NCBI RefSeq assembly: GCF_025515305.1
Contig: NZ_JAOPHT010000003.1
Coordinates: 367,008 to 431,007 of the forward strand
Reading direction: 5' to 3'
Length of the DNA: 64,000 bases
Source: Roseicyclus sediminis
Lineage (GTDB): Bacteria > Pseudomonadota > Alphaproteobacteria > Rhodobacterales > Rhodobacteraceae
Shown here piece after piece: positions 7,771 to 16,741 of this stretch. The position numbers and the translations under genes are program-made. The stretch's first letter is position 1, and each line of letters begins with the position of its first letter. Below the pieces are notes generated by a model. The model saw only the letters and a list, made by a program, of their open reading frames with translations. It was not told the DNA's origin and searched no databases.

Positions 7771-10179
7771 ATGAAATTCACCCTGTCCTGGCTGAAGGAT
7801 CACCTGGAGACCGAGGCTTCGGTCGAGGAGATCGTCGAGACGCTGACCGACCTCGGCCTTGAGGTCGAGGAGGTCGAGGATCGCGGCGCGCGGCTGCGCG
7901 ACTTCACCATCGGCCGCGTCGTGAGCGCCGAGCAGCACCCCGATGCCGACCGCCTGCGCGTCTGCCAGGTGGAGACGGACGAGGGCGTGAAGCAGATCAT
8001 CTGCGGCGCGCCGAACGCCCGGGAGGGGATCACCGTCGTCGTGGCCAAGCCCGGCGTCTACGTGCCCGGCATCGACACGACCATCGGCGTCGGCAAGATC
8101 CGCGGCATCGAGAGCTACGGCATGATGGCCTCCGAGCGGGAGCTGGAACTGTCCGACGAGCACACGGGCATCATCGAGTTGCCCTCGGGCGAGGTCGGTC
8201 AGAGTTTCACCGACTGGCTGGCGAAGAACGACCCCGCCAAGGTCGACCCGGTCATCGAGATCGCCATCACGCCCAACCGGCAGGACGCGCTGGGCGTCCA
8301 CGGCATCGCGCGCGACCTTGCCGCGCGTGGCCTCGGGCGGCTCAAGACCCGGGACGCCGCGCCGGTGAAAGGCACCTTCCCCTGCCCTGTGAAGGTGGAG
8401 ATCGACGCCGACACGCTGGACGTGGCGCCGCATTTCGCGGGCCGCCTGATCCGCGGCGTGAAGAACGGGCCAAGCCCGGAATGGCTGCAGGACAGGCTCC
8501 GCGCCATCGGCCTCAGGCCGATCTCGGCGCTGGTCGATATCACCAACTTCTTCACCTACGACATGAACCGCCCGCTGCACGTCTTCGACGCGGACAAGGT
8601 GCACGGGACGGTGCGCGTCCATCGTGCGAAGGGCGGCGAGACGCTTCTGGCGCTCGACGACCGGACCTATACCTTCGCGCCGGGCCAGACGCTGATCTCC
8701 GACGACAACGGCGTCGAGAGCATCGCGGGCGTCATGGGCGGCGAGGTCTCGGGCTGCACGGAAGACACCGTGAACGTGTTTCTCGAAAGCGCGTACTGGG
8801 ACCCGATCCACACCGCCTATACGGGCCGTGACCTGAAGATCAATTCCGACGCGCGCTATCGCTTCGAGCGGGGCGTGGACCCGGACTACACCCTGCCGGG
8901 GCTGGAGGACGCGACGCGCATGGTGCTGGAGCTGTGCGGCGGCGAGGCGTCCGACGTGGTCGAGGCGGGCGCGCCCCTGAAGACGGCGCGGAGCTACCCG
9001 CTCGACACCAAGCGGGTCATCAGCCTCGTCGGCATGGAGATCCCCAAGGCGGAGCAGGTGCGCATCCTGACGAGCCTCGGCTTCTCCGCCACCGGCACGG
9101 GCGACATACTGGAGGTCTGGGTGCCATCCTGGCGGCGCGACGTGCAGGGGGAGCCAGATATTGTAGAAGAAGTTGCGCGCATCGCCTCGCTGACGAAGCT
9201 GGAGCCGAAGCCCATGCGGCGGCCGAAGCCCGGCGTTCCGGCGCCGGTGCTGACGCTGGGTCAGAAGCGCGAGCGCGCGGCGCGGCGCACCATGGCGGCG
9301 CTCGGCTACAACGAATGCGTTACCTACAGCTTCATCGACCAGGCGGCGGCCGCCCTGTTCGGTGGCGGGGACGAGGCGACGCGGCTGGAGAACCCGATCT
9401 CGTCCGAGATGAGCCACATGCGCCCCGCGCTCCTGCCGGGCCTTCTGCAGGCCGCGGCGCGGAACCAGGCGCGCGGGATGATGGATCTCGCGCTGTTCGA
9501 GGTGGGCCATGCCTTCCACGGTGGCGAACCGACCGAGCAGCACCTGCAGGCCGTGGGCCTGCTGGTCGGCCAGACCGGTCCGCGCGACCCGTTCGGCGCG
9601 CGTCGGCCGGTGGACGTGTTCGACGTGAAGGCGGACGCGGAGGCGGTGCTGTCGGCGATGGGCGCGCCCGCGAAGGCGCAGATTCTGCGCGGCGGGCCGG
9701 ACTGGTGGCATCCCGGTCGGCACGGTGTCGTCTGCCTCGGGCCGAAGAAGGTCCTGGGCGTGTTCGGCGAGTTGCATCCGCGCATCCTGAAGGCGATGGA
9801 CGTCAAGGGCCCGGCGATGGCCTTCACGCTCTTCCCCGCCGAAGTGCCGGTGCCCAAGGACATGGGCGCGAGCCGTGGGGCCGTGACGCTGCCGGAATTC
9901 CAGGCGGTCGACCGGGACTTCGCCTTCGTCGTGGCCGCGGACGTGGAGGCCGGCGCGCTGGTCAACGCGGCGCAGGGCGCGGACAAGGCCCTGATCGCGG
10001 GCGTGCAGGTCTTCGACGAGTTCATTGGCGGCAGCCTGGGTGAAGGCAAGAAGTCGGTCGCGCTGACCGTTCGGCTGCAGCCCACGGACCGGACGCTGAC
10101 CGAGGAGGAGATCGACGCGGTCGCCGCGGCGATCGTCGAGAAGGTCGGCAAGGCGACGGGCGGGGTCCTGCGCGGCTGA
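7771..10179 (+). CDS. pheT: phenylalanyl-tRNA synthetase beta subunit
   Basis: 802-residue beta subunit, full length for the bacterial family. It begins MKFTLSWLKDHLET. Domains in order: an N-terminal tRNA-binding OB fold (about 40-150, with DFTIGRVVSAEQHPDADRLR), the B3/4 editing domain (about 210-390), the B5 domain (about 400-475), the catalytic-like core, and the C-terminal anticodon-binding FDX-ACB domain (about 705-802). The ATG at 7771 follows GAAGGAGCG. It is separated from pheS by an AT-rich islet and leader hairpins, so it may have its own expression control. Confidence 0.97.
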   Translation: MKFTLSWLKDHLETEASVEEIVETLTDLGLEVEEVEDRGARLRDFTIGRVVSAEQHPDADRLRVCQVETDEGVKQIICGAPNAREGITVVVAKPGVYVPGIDTTIGVGKIRGIESYGMMASERELELSDEHTGIIELPSGEVGQSFTDWLAKNDPAKVDPVIEIAITPNRQDALGVHGIARDLAARGLGRLKTRDAAPVKGTFPCPVKVEIDADTLDVAPHFAGRLIRGVKNGPSPEWLQDRLRAIGLRPISALVDITNFFTYDMNRPLHVFDADKVHGTVRVHRAKGGETLLALDDRTYTFAPGQTLISDDNGVESIAGVMGGEVSGCTEDTVNVFLESAYWDPIHTAYTGRDLKINSDARYRFERGVDPDYTLPGLEDATRMVLELCGGEASDVVEAGAPLKTARSYPLDTKRVISLVGMEIPKAEQVRILTSLGFSATGTGDILEVWVPSWRRDVQGEPDIVEEVARIASLTKLEPKPMRRPKPGVPAPVLTLGQKRERAARRTMAALGYNECVTYSFIDQAAAALFGGGDEATRLENPISSEMSHMRPALLPGLLQAAARNQARGMMDLALFEVGHAFHGGEPTEQHLQAVGLLVGQTGPRDPFGARRPVDVFDVKADAEAVLSAMGAPAKAQILRGGPDWWHPGRHGVVCLGPKKVLGVFGELHPRILKAMDVKGPAMAFTLFPAEVPVPKDMGASRGAVTLPEFQAVDRDFAFVVAADVEAGALVNAAQGADKALIAGVQVFDEFIGGSLGEGKKSVALTVRLQPTDRTLTEEEIDAVAAAIVEKVGKATGGVLRG

Positions 10180-10209
10180 GGCGATTGCACGTGCGAACAG
10201 TCGCGGTTG

Positions 10210-10231
10210 CGGATTTTCGTACGAAAATCCG
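10210..10231. repeat. 22-bp perfect palindrome centred on CGTACG
   Basis: The core GGATTTTCGTACGAAAATCC plus one pairing base on each side, with no loop. It lies 30 bp after the pheT stop and 23 bp before the PRTase-like start. It may be a terminator or protein-binding site. A related T4-CCG..CGG-A4 palindrome occurs at 45982-45997. Confidence 0.8.
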
Positions 10232-10254
10232 ATTCGCCGGGGCATGATGGCGGT

Positions 10255-10884
10255 ATGTTCGAGACGCGAGAAACCGCGGCCCGCGCATTGGCCGAGGCTC
10301 TGGCCGATGCCGCGCCCGACGATCCCCTGATCCTCGCCCTGCCTCGCGGCGGGGTGCCCCTGGGCAAGATCGTCGCCGAACGCCTGGCCGCGCCGCTCGA
10401 CCTTGTGTTCGTGCGCAAGATCGGGATGCCGGGCCACAGGGAACTTGCCGCCGGCGCGCTTGTGGACGGGGCCGATCCGCAGATCCTCTGGAACACGCAG
10501 ATCCTGTCGCACGCGCGCCTGTCGGAAGCCGATTTCGAAGCCGAGATCGCCCGGTTGCTCGACGTCATCGCGGACCGGCGGCGGCGCTATCTGTCCGGCC
10601 GCGACCCCGAACCGGTGAAGGGCCGCACCGCGATCCTTGTCGATGACGGCGTGGCGACGGGCGCGACGATCCGTGTGGCGATCGCCGCGCTTCGCAAGGC
10701 CGGCGCCGGGTCTGTCTGGATCGCCGTACCGGTCGCACCGCGCGACACGATCCCGACGCTGAAGGCCGAGGCCGACCGCGTGATCTGCCTTGAAACGCCC
10801 GATCCCTTCATCGCCGTCGGCGCCCACTACCGCGACTTCGGCGAGGTGACGGACGAGGAGGTGGTGCGGCTTCTGTCGGGCTGA
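10255..10884 (+). CDS. phosphoribosyltransferase-like protein
   Basis: 209-residue type I PRTase fold protein. The N-terminal part has LILALPRGGVPLGKIVAERL, then LVFVRKIGMPGHRELAAGAL; the PRPP-loop region is AILVDDGVATGATIRVAIAAL. Such proteins are annotated as putative phosphoribosyltransferases and often lack a known acceptor base. The start MFETRETAARALAEAL is chosen because an earlier in-frame start falls inside the 22-bp palindrome. It lies alone between pheT and ytoQ, so context gives no substrate clue. Confidence 0.85.
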   Translation: MFETRETAARALAEALADAAPDDPLILALPRGGVPLGKIVAERLAAPLDLVFVRKIGMPGHRELAAGALVDGADPQILWNTQILSHARLSEADFEAEIARLLDVIADRRRRYLSGRDPEPVKGRTAILVDDGVATGATIRVAIAALRKAGAGSVWIAVPVAPRDTIPTLKAEADRVICLETPDPFIAVGAHYRDFGEVTDEEVVRLLSG

Positions 10885-10949
10885 GGCGGGTTGCCCTCAC
10901 GGTCTCACGGGTTACCGTCCCCCCCAAGGCAACAGAGGGACAAGGGAAC

Positions 10950-11399
10950 ATGACGCTGAAGGTCTATCTATCCGGTGAGATCCACACGGACTGGCGCGAG
11001 CGGATCACGGACGGCGCGCAAGGGCTCGACGTGGCCTTTTCCGGGCCGGTCACCGACCACGAGGCCAGCGACGATTGCGGCGTGGCGATCCTGGGCGCCG
11101 AAGACAAGAAATACTGGCACGACCACAAGGGCGCGATGGTCAACGCCATCCGTACCCGCCACGGCATCGAGACCGCGGACATCGTCGTCGTGCGTTTCGG
11201 CGAGAAGTACAGGCAGTGGAACGCGGCCTTCGACGCGGGTTATGCCGCGGCGCTGGGCAAGCCGATCATCGTCCTGTCGATGCCCGATCACCAGCATGCC
11301 CTGAAAGAGGTCCACGCCGCGGCGCTGGCCGTCGCGGAAGAGCCGGAACAGGTGGTCGACATCCTGCGCTACACGCTGACGGGCAAGCTGCCCGCGTGA
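10950..11399 (+). CDS. ytoQ: YtoQ family protein
   Basis: 149-residue protein beginning MTLKVYLSGEIHTDWRE, with FSGPVTDHEASDDCGVAILG and the block IETADIVVVRFGEKYRQWNAAFDAG. This is the YtoQ family, a nucleoside 2-deoxyribosyltransferase-like fold of unknown function. The SGEIHTDWR and RQWNAAFDAGYA blocks are the family hallmarks. GAGGGACAAGGG lies just before the ATG. Remnants of a GMC oxidoreductase lie downstream on the same strand. Confidence 0.88.
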   Translation: MTLKVYLSGEIHTDWRERITDGAQGLDVAFSGPVTDHEASDDCGVAILGAEDKKYWHDHKGAMVNAIRTRHGIETADIVVVRFGEKYRQWNAAFDAGYAAALGKPIIVLSMPDHQHALKEVHAAALAVAEEPEQVVDILRYTLTGKLPA

Positions 11400-11448
11400 C
11401 GCCGCGGTCCGTCTGGCGGGGCGGTGCGACGCGCGCCGGCCGGCCGGC

Positions 11449-11750
11449 ATGTACGCGGATTTCATCGTCGTCGGTGGCGGCAGCGCGGGCCGCGTGCGTT
11501 CGTGCCGCCGCTGGCACCCTGCCCGGCAGATCGCCTCCATCCCCCTGACGGGAGCGACGCGGCGACGGAGGCCGAGACCCGGGCACGGCCCAAGACCATC
11601 CATCATCTGGTCGGCACCTGTCGGATCGGCACCTTCCCCGGCGCAGTGGTGGACCCCGATTTTCGGGTCAGGCGCATCGCAGGCCGGAATACCAACACCC
11701 CCACCCTGAAAATTGGAGCGATGGTGGCCGATCTGATCCGGCACGCGGAC
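11449..11750 (+). pseudogene. relic of a GMC oxidoreductase (choline-dehydrogenase type)
   Basis: The ATG at 11449 opens MYADFIVVGGGSAG, the FAD-binding N-terminus of GMC oxidoreductases, then loses similarity. In another frame, 11562-11750 encodes HHLVGTCRIGTFPGAVVDPDF, then RNTNTPTLKIGAMVADLI, the C-terminal signature region of the same family. The usual linking segment (about GLRVVDASxMPxxxSG) is also missing between the two C-terminal blocks. An intact gene would be about 1.6 kb, so at least two deletions and a frame change have occurred. It cannot make an enzyme. Confidence 0.8.
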
Positions 11751-11908
11751 ACCCGAGCGCACCGCCGTCTCGGCAAACCTCCGCCGCAGGGCAGAAGCCG
11801 CTTGATCCCACGGATCGGCTGGGTTTGTGATTGGGGATGCGCGGGTGCGGCGACGCCCTTGGGGCAAGCCGTGAGACGGTGCAAGTGCTTACAAGTGGAA
11901 CGACAAAA

Positions 11909-12334
11909 ATGATCAAAGAGTTCAGGGACTTCATCGCGCGCGGCAATGTCATGGACATGGCCGTGGGCATCATCATCGGGGCGGCCTTCACGGCCATCGT
12001 GACGTCGCTGGTGGGCGACCTCATCAACCCGGTCATCGCGATCTTCACCGGCGGCATCGACTTCTCTGGCTGGTTCTATGCGCTGAACGGCGAGAGCTAT
12101 CCTTCGCTGACCGCCGCGACGGATGCGGGCGCACCGGTCTTCGCCATCGGTAACTTCATCATGGCACTCATCAATTTCCTGATCGTGGCCTTCGTGGTCT
12201 TCATGCTGGTGAAGATGGTCAACCGGATCAAGGCGGCGACCGAGAAGCAGAAAGAGCCCGAGGCCGAAGAACCCGCGGGCCCGACCGAGCTTGAGGTCCT
12301 GCTGGAGATCCGGGACGCGCTGAAGCAGTCCTGA
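11909..12334 (+). CDS. mscL: large-conductance mechanosensitive channel
   Basis: 141-residue MscL, the pentameric inner-membrane safety valve opened by membrane tension on hypo-osmotic shock. It begins [20 protein letters not shown], with the TM1 pore helix [20 protein letters not shown], a periplasmic loop with [12 protein letters not shown]2 around [20 protein letters not shown], and a C-terminal charged bundle helix. The ATG at 11909 gives the family N-terminus; the longer frame upstream is unrelated. A long hairpin follows the stop. Confidence 0.96.
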   Translation: MIKEFRDFIARGNVMDMAVGIIIGAAFTAIVTSLVGDLINPVIAIFTGGIDFSGWFYALNGESYPSLTAATDAGAPVFAIGNFIMALINFLIVAFVVFMLVKMVNRIKAATEKQKEPEAEEPAGPTELEVLLEIRDALKQS

Positions 12335-12352
12335 GGAGCAAGCGATGGGGGC

Positions 12353-12387
12353 GAGCCCTCCGGCGTGCGACTTTCGCTGGAGGGCTC
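12353..12387 (+). terminator. hairpin after mscL
   Basis: GAGCCCTCC (12353-12361) pairs with GGAGGGCTC (12379-12387); the stem extends inward to 12 bp with one G-T step. It lies 19 bp past the mscL stop. No U-tract follows. Confidence 0.55.
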
Positions 12388-12526
12388 CGGCCTTCCAGCT
12401 GTCCCCGACGCACGTACAGGCCAAGGGGCTTTTCGATATGATGGGCCGGACGACCTGCGCCGTGACCAATACGAAGCGATGGTGCAGTGGGCCGTAACAT
12501 GGCGCGGACCGGTGGATCAGGTCCGT

Positions 12527-12565
12527 CCATCGGGCCGCTCGGCCAAGTGGGAGGCGGCCCGATGG
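12527..12565 (-). terminator. hairpin after msrQ
   Basis: CCATCGGGCCGC (12527-12538) and GCGGCCCGATGG (12554-12565) are perfectly complementary across a 15-nt loop, immediately after the msrQ stop on the minus strand. The 140 bp between this and the mscL hairpin hold no gene I can support. Confidence 0.55.
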
Positions 12566-12566
12566 C

Positions 12567-13181
12567 TCAGGTCGCCGACGCGGGCGGCGGGCGACGACGC
12601 AAAGTCCAGTACCAGATCCGGTAGGCCTCCAGGATCGCGAGCGGCGCGAAGTGGACGAGTGCGGCCTCCGGATGCTCCCACCTGTGCAGCGCCGCCCAAT
12701 GGAGCAGGGTAAACACTGCTGCGACATAGGTTGCGCGCTGCAGGGTCTTCCAGTGACGGCCCATGACACGCTGTGCGGCATCCATCGACGTCATGGCCAG
12801 CGGCACCATGACGAGGAAGGCCACCCAGCCGGTCCATATGTAGGTCCAGTCAAGCTCCAGCAGGATGCGGTCGAGACTTCCCTTGTCGGCCAGATAGATA
12901 ACCGTGTGCAACAGCGCGTAGCCGAAGCTCGCGACACCAAAATAGCGCCGGTTCTGGCACAACCACGCCGGCCCGCGCCATCCCTTGAGCAGAAGCCTCA
13001 GGGGCGAGGCGAGCAGAGCCACGATCATAAGCCGCGCGGCCCATTCCCCGGTCGGATGGAGAAGGATGCCGAGGATCTGCGGGTTGGTCGAGGTCAGCGC
13101 CTGCCAGGACCAGTAGAGCGGCGGCAGGACGAGGATCGCCCAGAGCCAGTAGGGCGACAGGGAAAGGCGCGATGTCGGCAT
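12567..13181 (-). CDS. msrQ: MsrQ-like heme-binding membrane subunit (ferric reductase-like)
   Basis: 204 residues, about six transmembrane helices, with the MsrQ/YedZ signatures GEWAARLMIVALLASPLRLLL, NRRYFGVASFGYALLHTVIYL and GRHWKTLQRATYVAAVFTLLHW; the His residues are candidate b-heme ligands. MsrQ passes quinol electrons to the periplasmic methionine sulfoxide reductase MsrP. No msrP gene is adjacent, although the two normally form an operon. MsrP may be encoded elsewhere, or this may be a lone ferric-reductase-like protein. Confidence 0.88.
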   Translation of the reverse strand: MPTSRLSLSPYWLWAILVLPPLYWSWQALTSTNPQILGILLHPTGEWAARLMIVALLASPLRLLLKGWRGPAWLCQNRRYFGVASFGYALLHTVIYLADKGSLDRILLELDWTYIWTGWVAFLVMVPLAMTSMDAAQRVMGRHWKTLQRATYVAAVFTLLHWAALHRWEHPEAALVHFAPLAILEAYRIWYWTLRRRPPPASAT

Positions 13182-13245
13182 CGAAACGGCTCCGGTTCCT
13201 TGAGTCGGTTCAGGCTATCACGGACCGGCGCGCCTTTTCCGTCGC

Positions 13246-14364
13246 TTACGCCTTCACGATGACCGAGGGCGACACCACGTCGATCCCGAGCGCGCGGCCC
13301 ACGGCGTAGTTCGTGAGCTTGCCCGCGTGGGTGTTGAGCCCGGCGAGCAGGTGCGCGTCGTCCCGGCACGCCGCCTGCCATCCCTTGTCGGCCAGCGCCA
13401 GCATGTAGGGCATCGTCGCATTGCCAAGCGCGATGGTCGAGGTGCGCGCCACGGCGCCGGGCATGTTGGCGACGCAGTAGTGGACCACGCCATCCACCTC
13501 GTAGATCGGGTTCTCATGGGTCGTGGCGTGCGAGGTCTCGAAGCATCCGCCCTGGTCGATGGCCACGTCGACGATCACCGCCCCGCGCTTCATCGTCGAC
13601 AGCTGCGCCTTCGTCACCAGCTTGGGCGCGGCGGCGCCCGGGATCAGGACGGCGCCGATCACGAGATCGGCGGTGGTGATGAGATGTGCGGTTGCATCGG
13701 CGCTGGCGTAGCGGGTCTTGAAGACGCCGCGATAGACGTCGTCGAGATAGCGCAGGCGCGGCAGCGAGCGGTCGAGCACGGTCACGTCCGCGCCCATGCC
13801 CGCCGCGACGCGCGCGGCCTGGGTGCCGACGACACCGCCGCCGATCACCACCACGTCGGCCGGGCCGACGCCGGGGACGCCGCCCATCAGGACACCACGC
13901 CCGCCATTGGCTTTCTGAAGGGCCCATGCGCCGACCTGCGGCGCGAGGCGGCCCGCCACCTCCGACATCGGCGCGAGAAGCGGCAGGCCCCCCGCGGCAT
14001 CGGTCACCGTCTCGTAGGCGATGGCGGTCACGCCGCTGTCCAGCAGGTCGCGCGTCTGCTCCGGATCGGGGGCGAGGTGGAGGTAGGTGAACAGGACCTG
14101 CCCCTCGCGCAGGCGCTTGCGCTCGACCGCCTGCGGTTCCTTCACCTTCACGATCATCCCGGCCTTAGCGAAGACCTCTTCCGCCGTGTCCACGATATGC
14201 GCACCGACGCCGAGGTAATCGTCGTCCGTGAACCCCGCGCCCGCGCCGGCGCCGGTCTCGATCATGACCTCATGACCATGGGCCACAGCCTCGCGCGCCG
14301 CGGCGGGCGTCAGCCCCACGCGGAATTCCTGGGCCTTGATCTCCTTCGGGCAACCGATCTTCAT
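13246..14364 (-). CDS. ald: alanine dehydrogenase
   Basis: 372-residue NAD-dependent enzyme interconverting L-alanine with pyruvate and ammonia. It begins [20 protein letters not shown]; it contains MIVKVKEPQ with the catalytic Lys, the Rossmann motif [20 protein letters not shown], and the late block [19 protein letters not shown] typical of Ald. The start is backed by AAGGGAGGC. It diverges from an Lrp-family regulator gene 122 bp away, the common arrangement for an alanine-responsive AldR-type regulator and its target. Confidence 0.95.
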   Translation of the reverse strand: MKIGCPKEIKAQEFRVGLTPAAAREAVAHGHEVMIETGAGAGAGFTDDDYLGVGAHIVDTAEEVFAKAGMIVKVKEPQAVERKRLREGQVLFTYLHLAPDPEQTRDLLDSGVTAIAYETVTDAAGGLPLLAPMSEVAGRLAPQVGAWALQKANGGRGVLMGGVPGVGPADVVVIGGGVVGTQAARVAAGMGADVTVLDRSLPRLRYLDDVYRGVFKTRYASADATAHLITTADLVIGAVLIPGAAAPKLVTKAQLSTMKRGAVIVDVAIDQGGCFETSHATTHENPIYEVDGVVHYCVANMPGAVARTSTIALGNATMPYMLALADKGWQAACRDDAHLLAGLNTHAGKLTNYAVGRALGIDVVSPSVIVKA

Positions 14365-14486
14365 GGTGCAGCCTCCCTTTCGCGTCTCTCCTGAGCCATC
14401 ATGCGCCTGCGCGATGTCGATTGCTTTGATCTTCGTGGCGCGATGCGGCACAAGTGCGGGAGGATTTCCGAACTTCTGGCATAAAC
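14365..14486. promoter_or_regulatory. divergent ald / Lrp-regulator control region
   Basis: 122 bp between the ald and Lrp-family starts must hold both promoters. Lrp-family proteins usually bind such divergent regions. I see no convincing single palindrome or consensus promoter, so the boundary is defined by the genes only. Confidence 0.45.
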
Positions 14487-14966
14487 ATGAAAGATTCTCC
14501 CGGCGAAGGCGTGCTCGACGACATGGACCGCGCCATCCTGCGTGCCCTGCAAAGGCACGGGCGCATGACCCATGCGGAGTTGAGCGAGAAGGTCCACCTG
14601 TCGCCCTCGGCCTGCCACCGGCGCGTCCAGCGGCTGGAGGCCTCGGGCGTGATCCGGGACTACGTCGCGCTTCTGAACCCGCGCGCGGTGGGGCGGATCA
14701 CCACCGTCTTCGTCGAGATCCGCCTGTCGGGGCAGTCCGACGAGATCCTCGACGCTTTCGAGAAGGCCGTCGCGCGGGTGCCCGACGTGCTGGAATGCCA
14801 CCTGATGGCGGGAAGCGCCGACTACCTCCTGAAGGTGGTGGCCCGCGATTCCGAGGATTTCGCGCAGATCCACCGCCGCCACCTCGCGCGGCTGCCGCAT
14901 GTCGCGCAGATGCAGTCGAGCTTCGCGCTGAAGACCGTGTTCAAGACCACCGCGCTGCCGGTCTGA
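14487..14966 (+). CDS. Lrp/AsnC-family transcriptional regulator (AldR-like)
   Basis: 159 residues. An N-terminal helix-turn-helix spans VLDDMDRAILRALQRHGRMTH to SACHRRVQRLEASGVIRDYV; a RAM effector-binding domain follows (about 75-155, with VLECHLMAGSADYLLKVVARD). Its divergent position next to ald predicts that it senses alanine or another small amino acid and controls ald. The ATG at 14487 is preferred over one 33 bp upstream, but neither has a strong ribosome site. Confidence 0.9.
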   Translation: MKDSPGEGVLDDMDRAILRALQRHGRMTHAELSEKVHLSPSACHRRVQRLEASGVIRDYVALLNPRAVGRITTVFVEIRLSGQSDEILDAFEKAVARVPDVLECHLMAGSADYLLKVVARDSEDFAQIHRRHLARLPHVAQMQSSFALKTVFKTTALPV

Positions 14967-14969
14967 GGA

Positions 14970-15296
14970 TCAGGTCAGCGCGCCGACGCCGACGAAGGTG
15001 AAGAAGCCCGCGAGAATGCCCCAGATCGGGCTTTTCGTTGCGTAGCCGACGGCGACGGTCGCGGCGGCGGCAGCCAGCCTCGAAGCCTCGGGCGTGCCGC
15101 CGGTGGCCGGTGGCCAAAGGACGAGTGGCGCGACAAGAGCGGGCAGGATCGCCACGGCGGTATAGCGCAGGTGCCGCAACAGCCAGTCGGGCAGCGGCCT
15201 GTTCCCCACGAGGCCGAGGAAGGAAAAGCGGATGAGGAACGTCCCGATCCCCATGAGCGCCACGATGAGCCAGATCTGCGTGTCGGTGTAGTTCAT
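14970..15296 (-). CDS. azlD: AzlD family small subunit of branched-chain amino-acid exporter
   Basis: 108 residues with about four transmembrane helices, starting MNYTDTQIWLIVALMGIGTF. It contains LGLVGNRPLPDWLLRHLRYTAVAILPALVAP, the AzlD-type pattern (key positions NRPLPDW and AVAILPALV). AzlD works with AzlC to export branched-chain amino acids. The ATGA overlap at 15293-15296 couples it to azlC. Its 3' end lies 3 bp from the convergent Lrp-family stop. Confidence 0.9.
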   Translation of the reverse strand: MNYTDTQIWLIVALMGIGTFLIRFSFLGLVGNRPLPDWLLRHLRYTAVAILPALVAPLVLWPPATGGTPEASRLAAAAATVAVGYATKSPIWGILAGFFTFVGVGALT

Positions 15297-16018
15297 TCGG
15301 CGGCGTCCTCCGTTCGGGCGGTCATGCGCCGCTCGATCTCGGCGCCCACGACCATGCCGGCAAGTCCGGCCACCAGAAGCCCGAGGTTCCAGGGCAGCCC
15401 GGCGCACAGAAGGACCACCGTGACCGAGGTGAAGGCGGCCCCGATATGGGCGACCGTCCGCAGCGCGGGCGCTGTCAGGGCGAGGAAGGTGATCGGCACG
15501 GCGAAGTCGAGGCCCCATTCCGGTGGGATGGCCGTCCCGACAAGGACGCCCGCCAGTGTCGCGGCATACCAGATCGGCACGACGGGCGCGGCGGCGCCAA
15601 AGAAGAACGCGACCTTGGCCGAAAGCGACAGGGGCGGTGCGGCTTCGTAGCGCTGCTGCGACAGCGCATAGGTCTGGTCGACCATCATGTAGGCGATGAG
15701 CGCCCGCTGCCAGAGCGGCGCCGGGCCCAGATACGGGGCGAGCGAGGCCGAATACATCGCCATGCGCAGGTTCACGGCGAGCGCCGAGGCCACGACAATC
15801 AGCGTCGGTGCGTTCTCGGTCATCAGTTGCAGCGCCGCGAATTGCGAGGCGCCCGCGATCACGAGGAAGGAGAAACCCATCACCTGGGCGAGGTCCAATC
15901 CCGCCTCGGTGCCGACGACGCCGAACAGAAGACCGAATGGCATCACGACGATCGTGAAGGGCAGAGCGCCAGTCACGCCCTGCCAGAACGCCTGCGATGG
16001 TCGGATCTCGGGCTGCAT
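15293..16018 (-). CDS. azlC: AzlC family branched-chain amino-acid permease
   Basis: 241-residue polytopic membrane protein starting MQPEIRPSQAFWQGVTGALP. Family hallmarks are PFGLLFGVVGTEAGLDLAQVMGFS, GASQFAALQLM, NLRMAMYSASLAPYL and MMVDQTYALS. It is the large subunit of AzlCD exporters and overlaps azlD by 4 bp. The proximity of an Lrp-type regulator and ald gives the locus an amino-acid homeostasis theme, though a regulatory link to azlCD is inference. Confidence 0.92.
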   Translation of the reverse strand: MQPEIRPSQAFWQGVTGALPFTIVVMPFGLLFGVVGTEAGLDLAQVMGFSFLVIAGASQFAALQLMTENAPTLIVVASALAVNLRMAMYSASLAPYLGPAPLWQRALIAYMMVDQTYALSQQRYEAAPPLSLSAKVAFFFGAAAPVVPIWYAATLAGVLVGTAIPPEWGLDFAVPITFLALTAPALRTVAHIGAAFTSVTVVLLCAGLPWNLGLLVAGLAGMVVGAEIERRMTARTEDAAE

Positions 16019-16150
16019 CGGGGTCCTTTCCGCTTGCCGACGCCTCGGTTAGACCGGGGTGCATCGGGATGCAATCGCCCTCCGCCAATGGCCGGGATCA
16101 GCATTCCTGATGGCGGTGCGCTTTGGTGGGGGCGGTATGGGTTGGATGCC

Positions 16151-16741
16151 GTGACGACAGGTTCGGACTTGCCGCCGGGGGTTATCCTCGCGGGCGGGGC
16201 GGGTACGCGGATCGGCGGGCGCAAGGCCTTTGCCGAGCTTGGCGGCCGCCCTCTTGCCGCGCATGTGATCGATCGGCTTGCGCCGCAGGTGTCGCGGCTC
16301 GCGCTCAACACGGGCGATGCGGGGCTGAGTGTCTTCGGCCTGCCGCTTCTGCCGGATGCCATCCCGGACCGGGGGCCTCTCGGCGGCATTCTTGCGGCGA
16401 TGGACTGGGCGCGGGCGATGGGGGCGGAGACCGTGCTGACGGCTGCGGTGGACACGCCTTTCCTGCCCGCCGACCTGGCTTCGCGGCTGGTCTCAGCGGG
16501 GGCGGTCGCCGCCTATGCCGAGACGGCGCAGGGCCCCCAGGCGACGACCGGTCTCTGGTCGGTAGGGCTTGCGCCGGGCCTGCGCGAGGCGCTCGACGGG
16601 GGGACGCGGAAGGTGCGCGTCTGGACTGCCGGGATCGGCGCCGTTCCCGTCCGGTTCGACCATGCGGATGCATTCCTCAACGTGAACACTCCCGAAGACC
16701 TTCGGGCCGCGACGGAAAGGTTGCGCGATGAGGGGCTTTGA
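16151..16741 (+). CDS. mobA: molybdenum cofactor guanylyltransferase
   Basis: 196-residue nucleotidyltransferase that joins GMP to molybdopterin to form MGD. The N-terminal GTP-binding signature is GVILAGGAGTRIGGRKAFAEL; the metal-binding region is AAVDTPFLPADLA; a C-terminal block is DAFLNVNTPEDL. A GTG at 16151 gives VTTGSDLPPGVILAGG, the expected spacing to the motif; an in-frame ATG at 16088 would add 21 unrelated residues. The next gene overlaps by 14 bp. Confidence 0.9.
   Translation: MTTGSDLPPGVILAGGAGTRIGGRKAFAELGGRPLAAHVIDRLAPQVSRLALNTGDAGLSVFGLPLLPDAIPDRGPLGGILAAMDWARAMGAETVLTAAVDTPFLPADLASRLVSAGAVAAYAETAQGPQATTGLWSVGLAPGLREALDGGTRKVRVWTAGIGAVPVRFDHADAFLNVNTPEDLRAATERLRDEGL

Noticed and set aside
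7681..10827. Very long open frame on the minus strand opposite pheT and the PRTase-like gene
   Set aside because: It mirrors the codon bias of two well-supported plus-strand genes. High G+C makes antisense frames long. Its translation is Arg/Ala-rich with no family motif.
12365..12712. 115-codon plus-strand frame overlapping the msrQ 3' end
   Set aside because: It spans two terminator hairpins and is antisense to a clear membrane protein.
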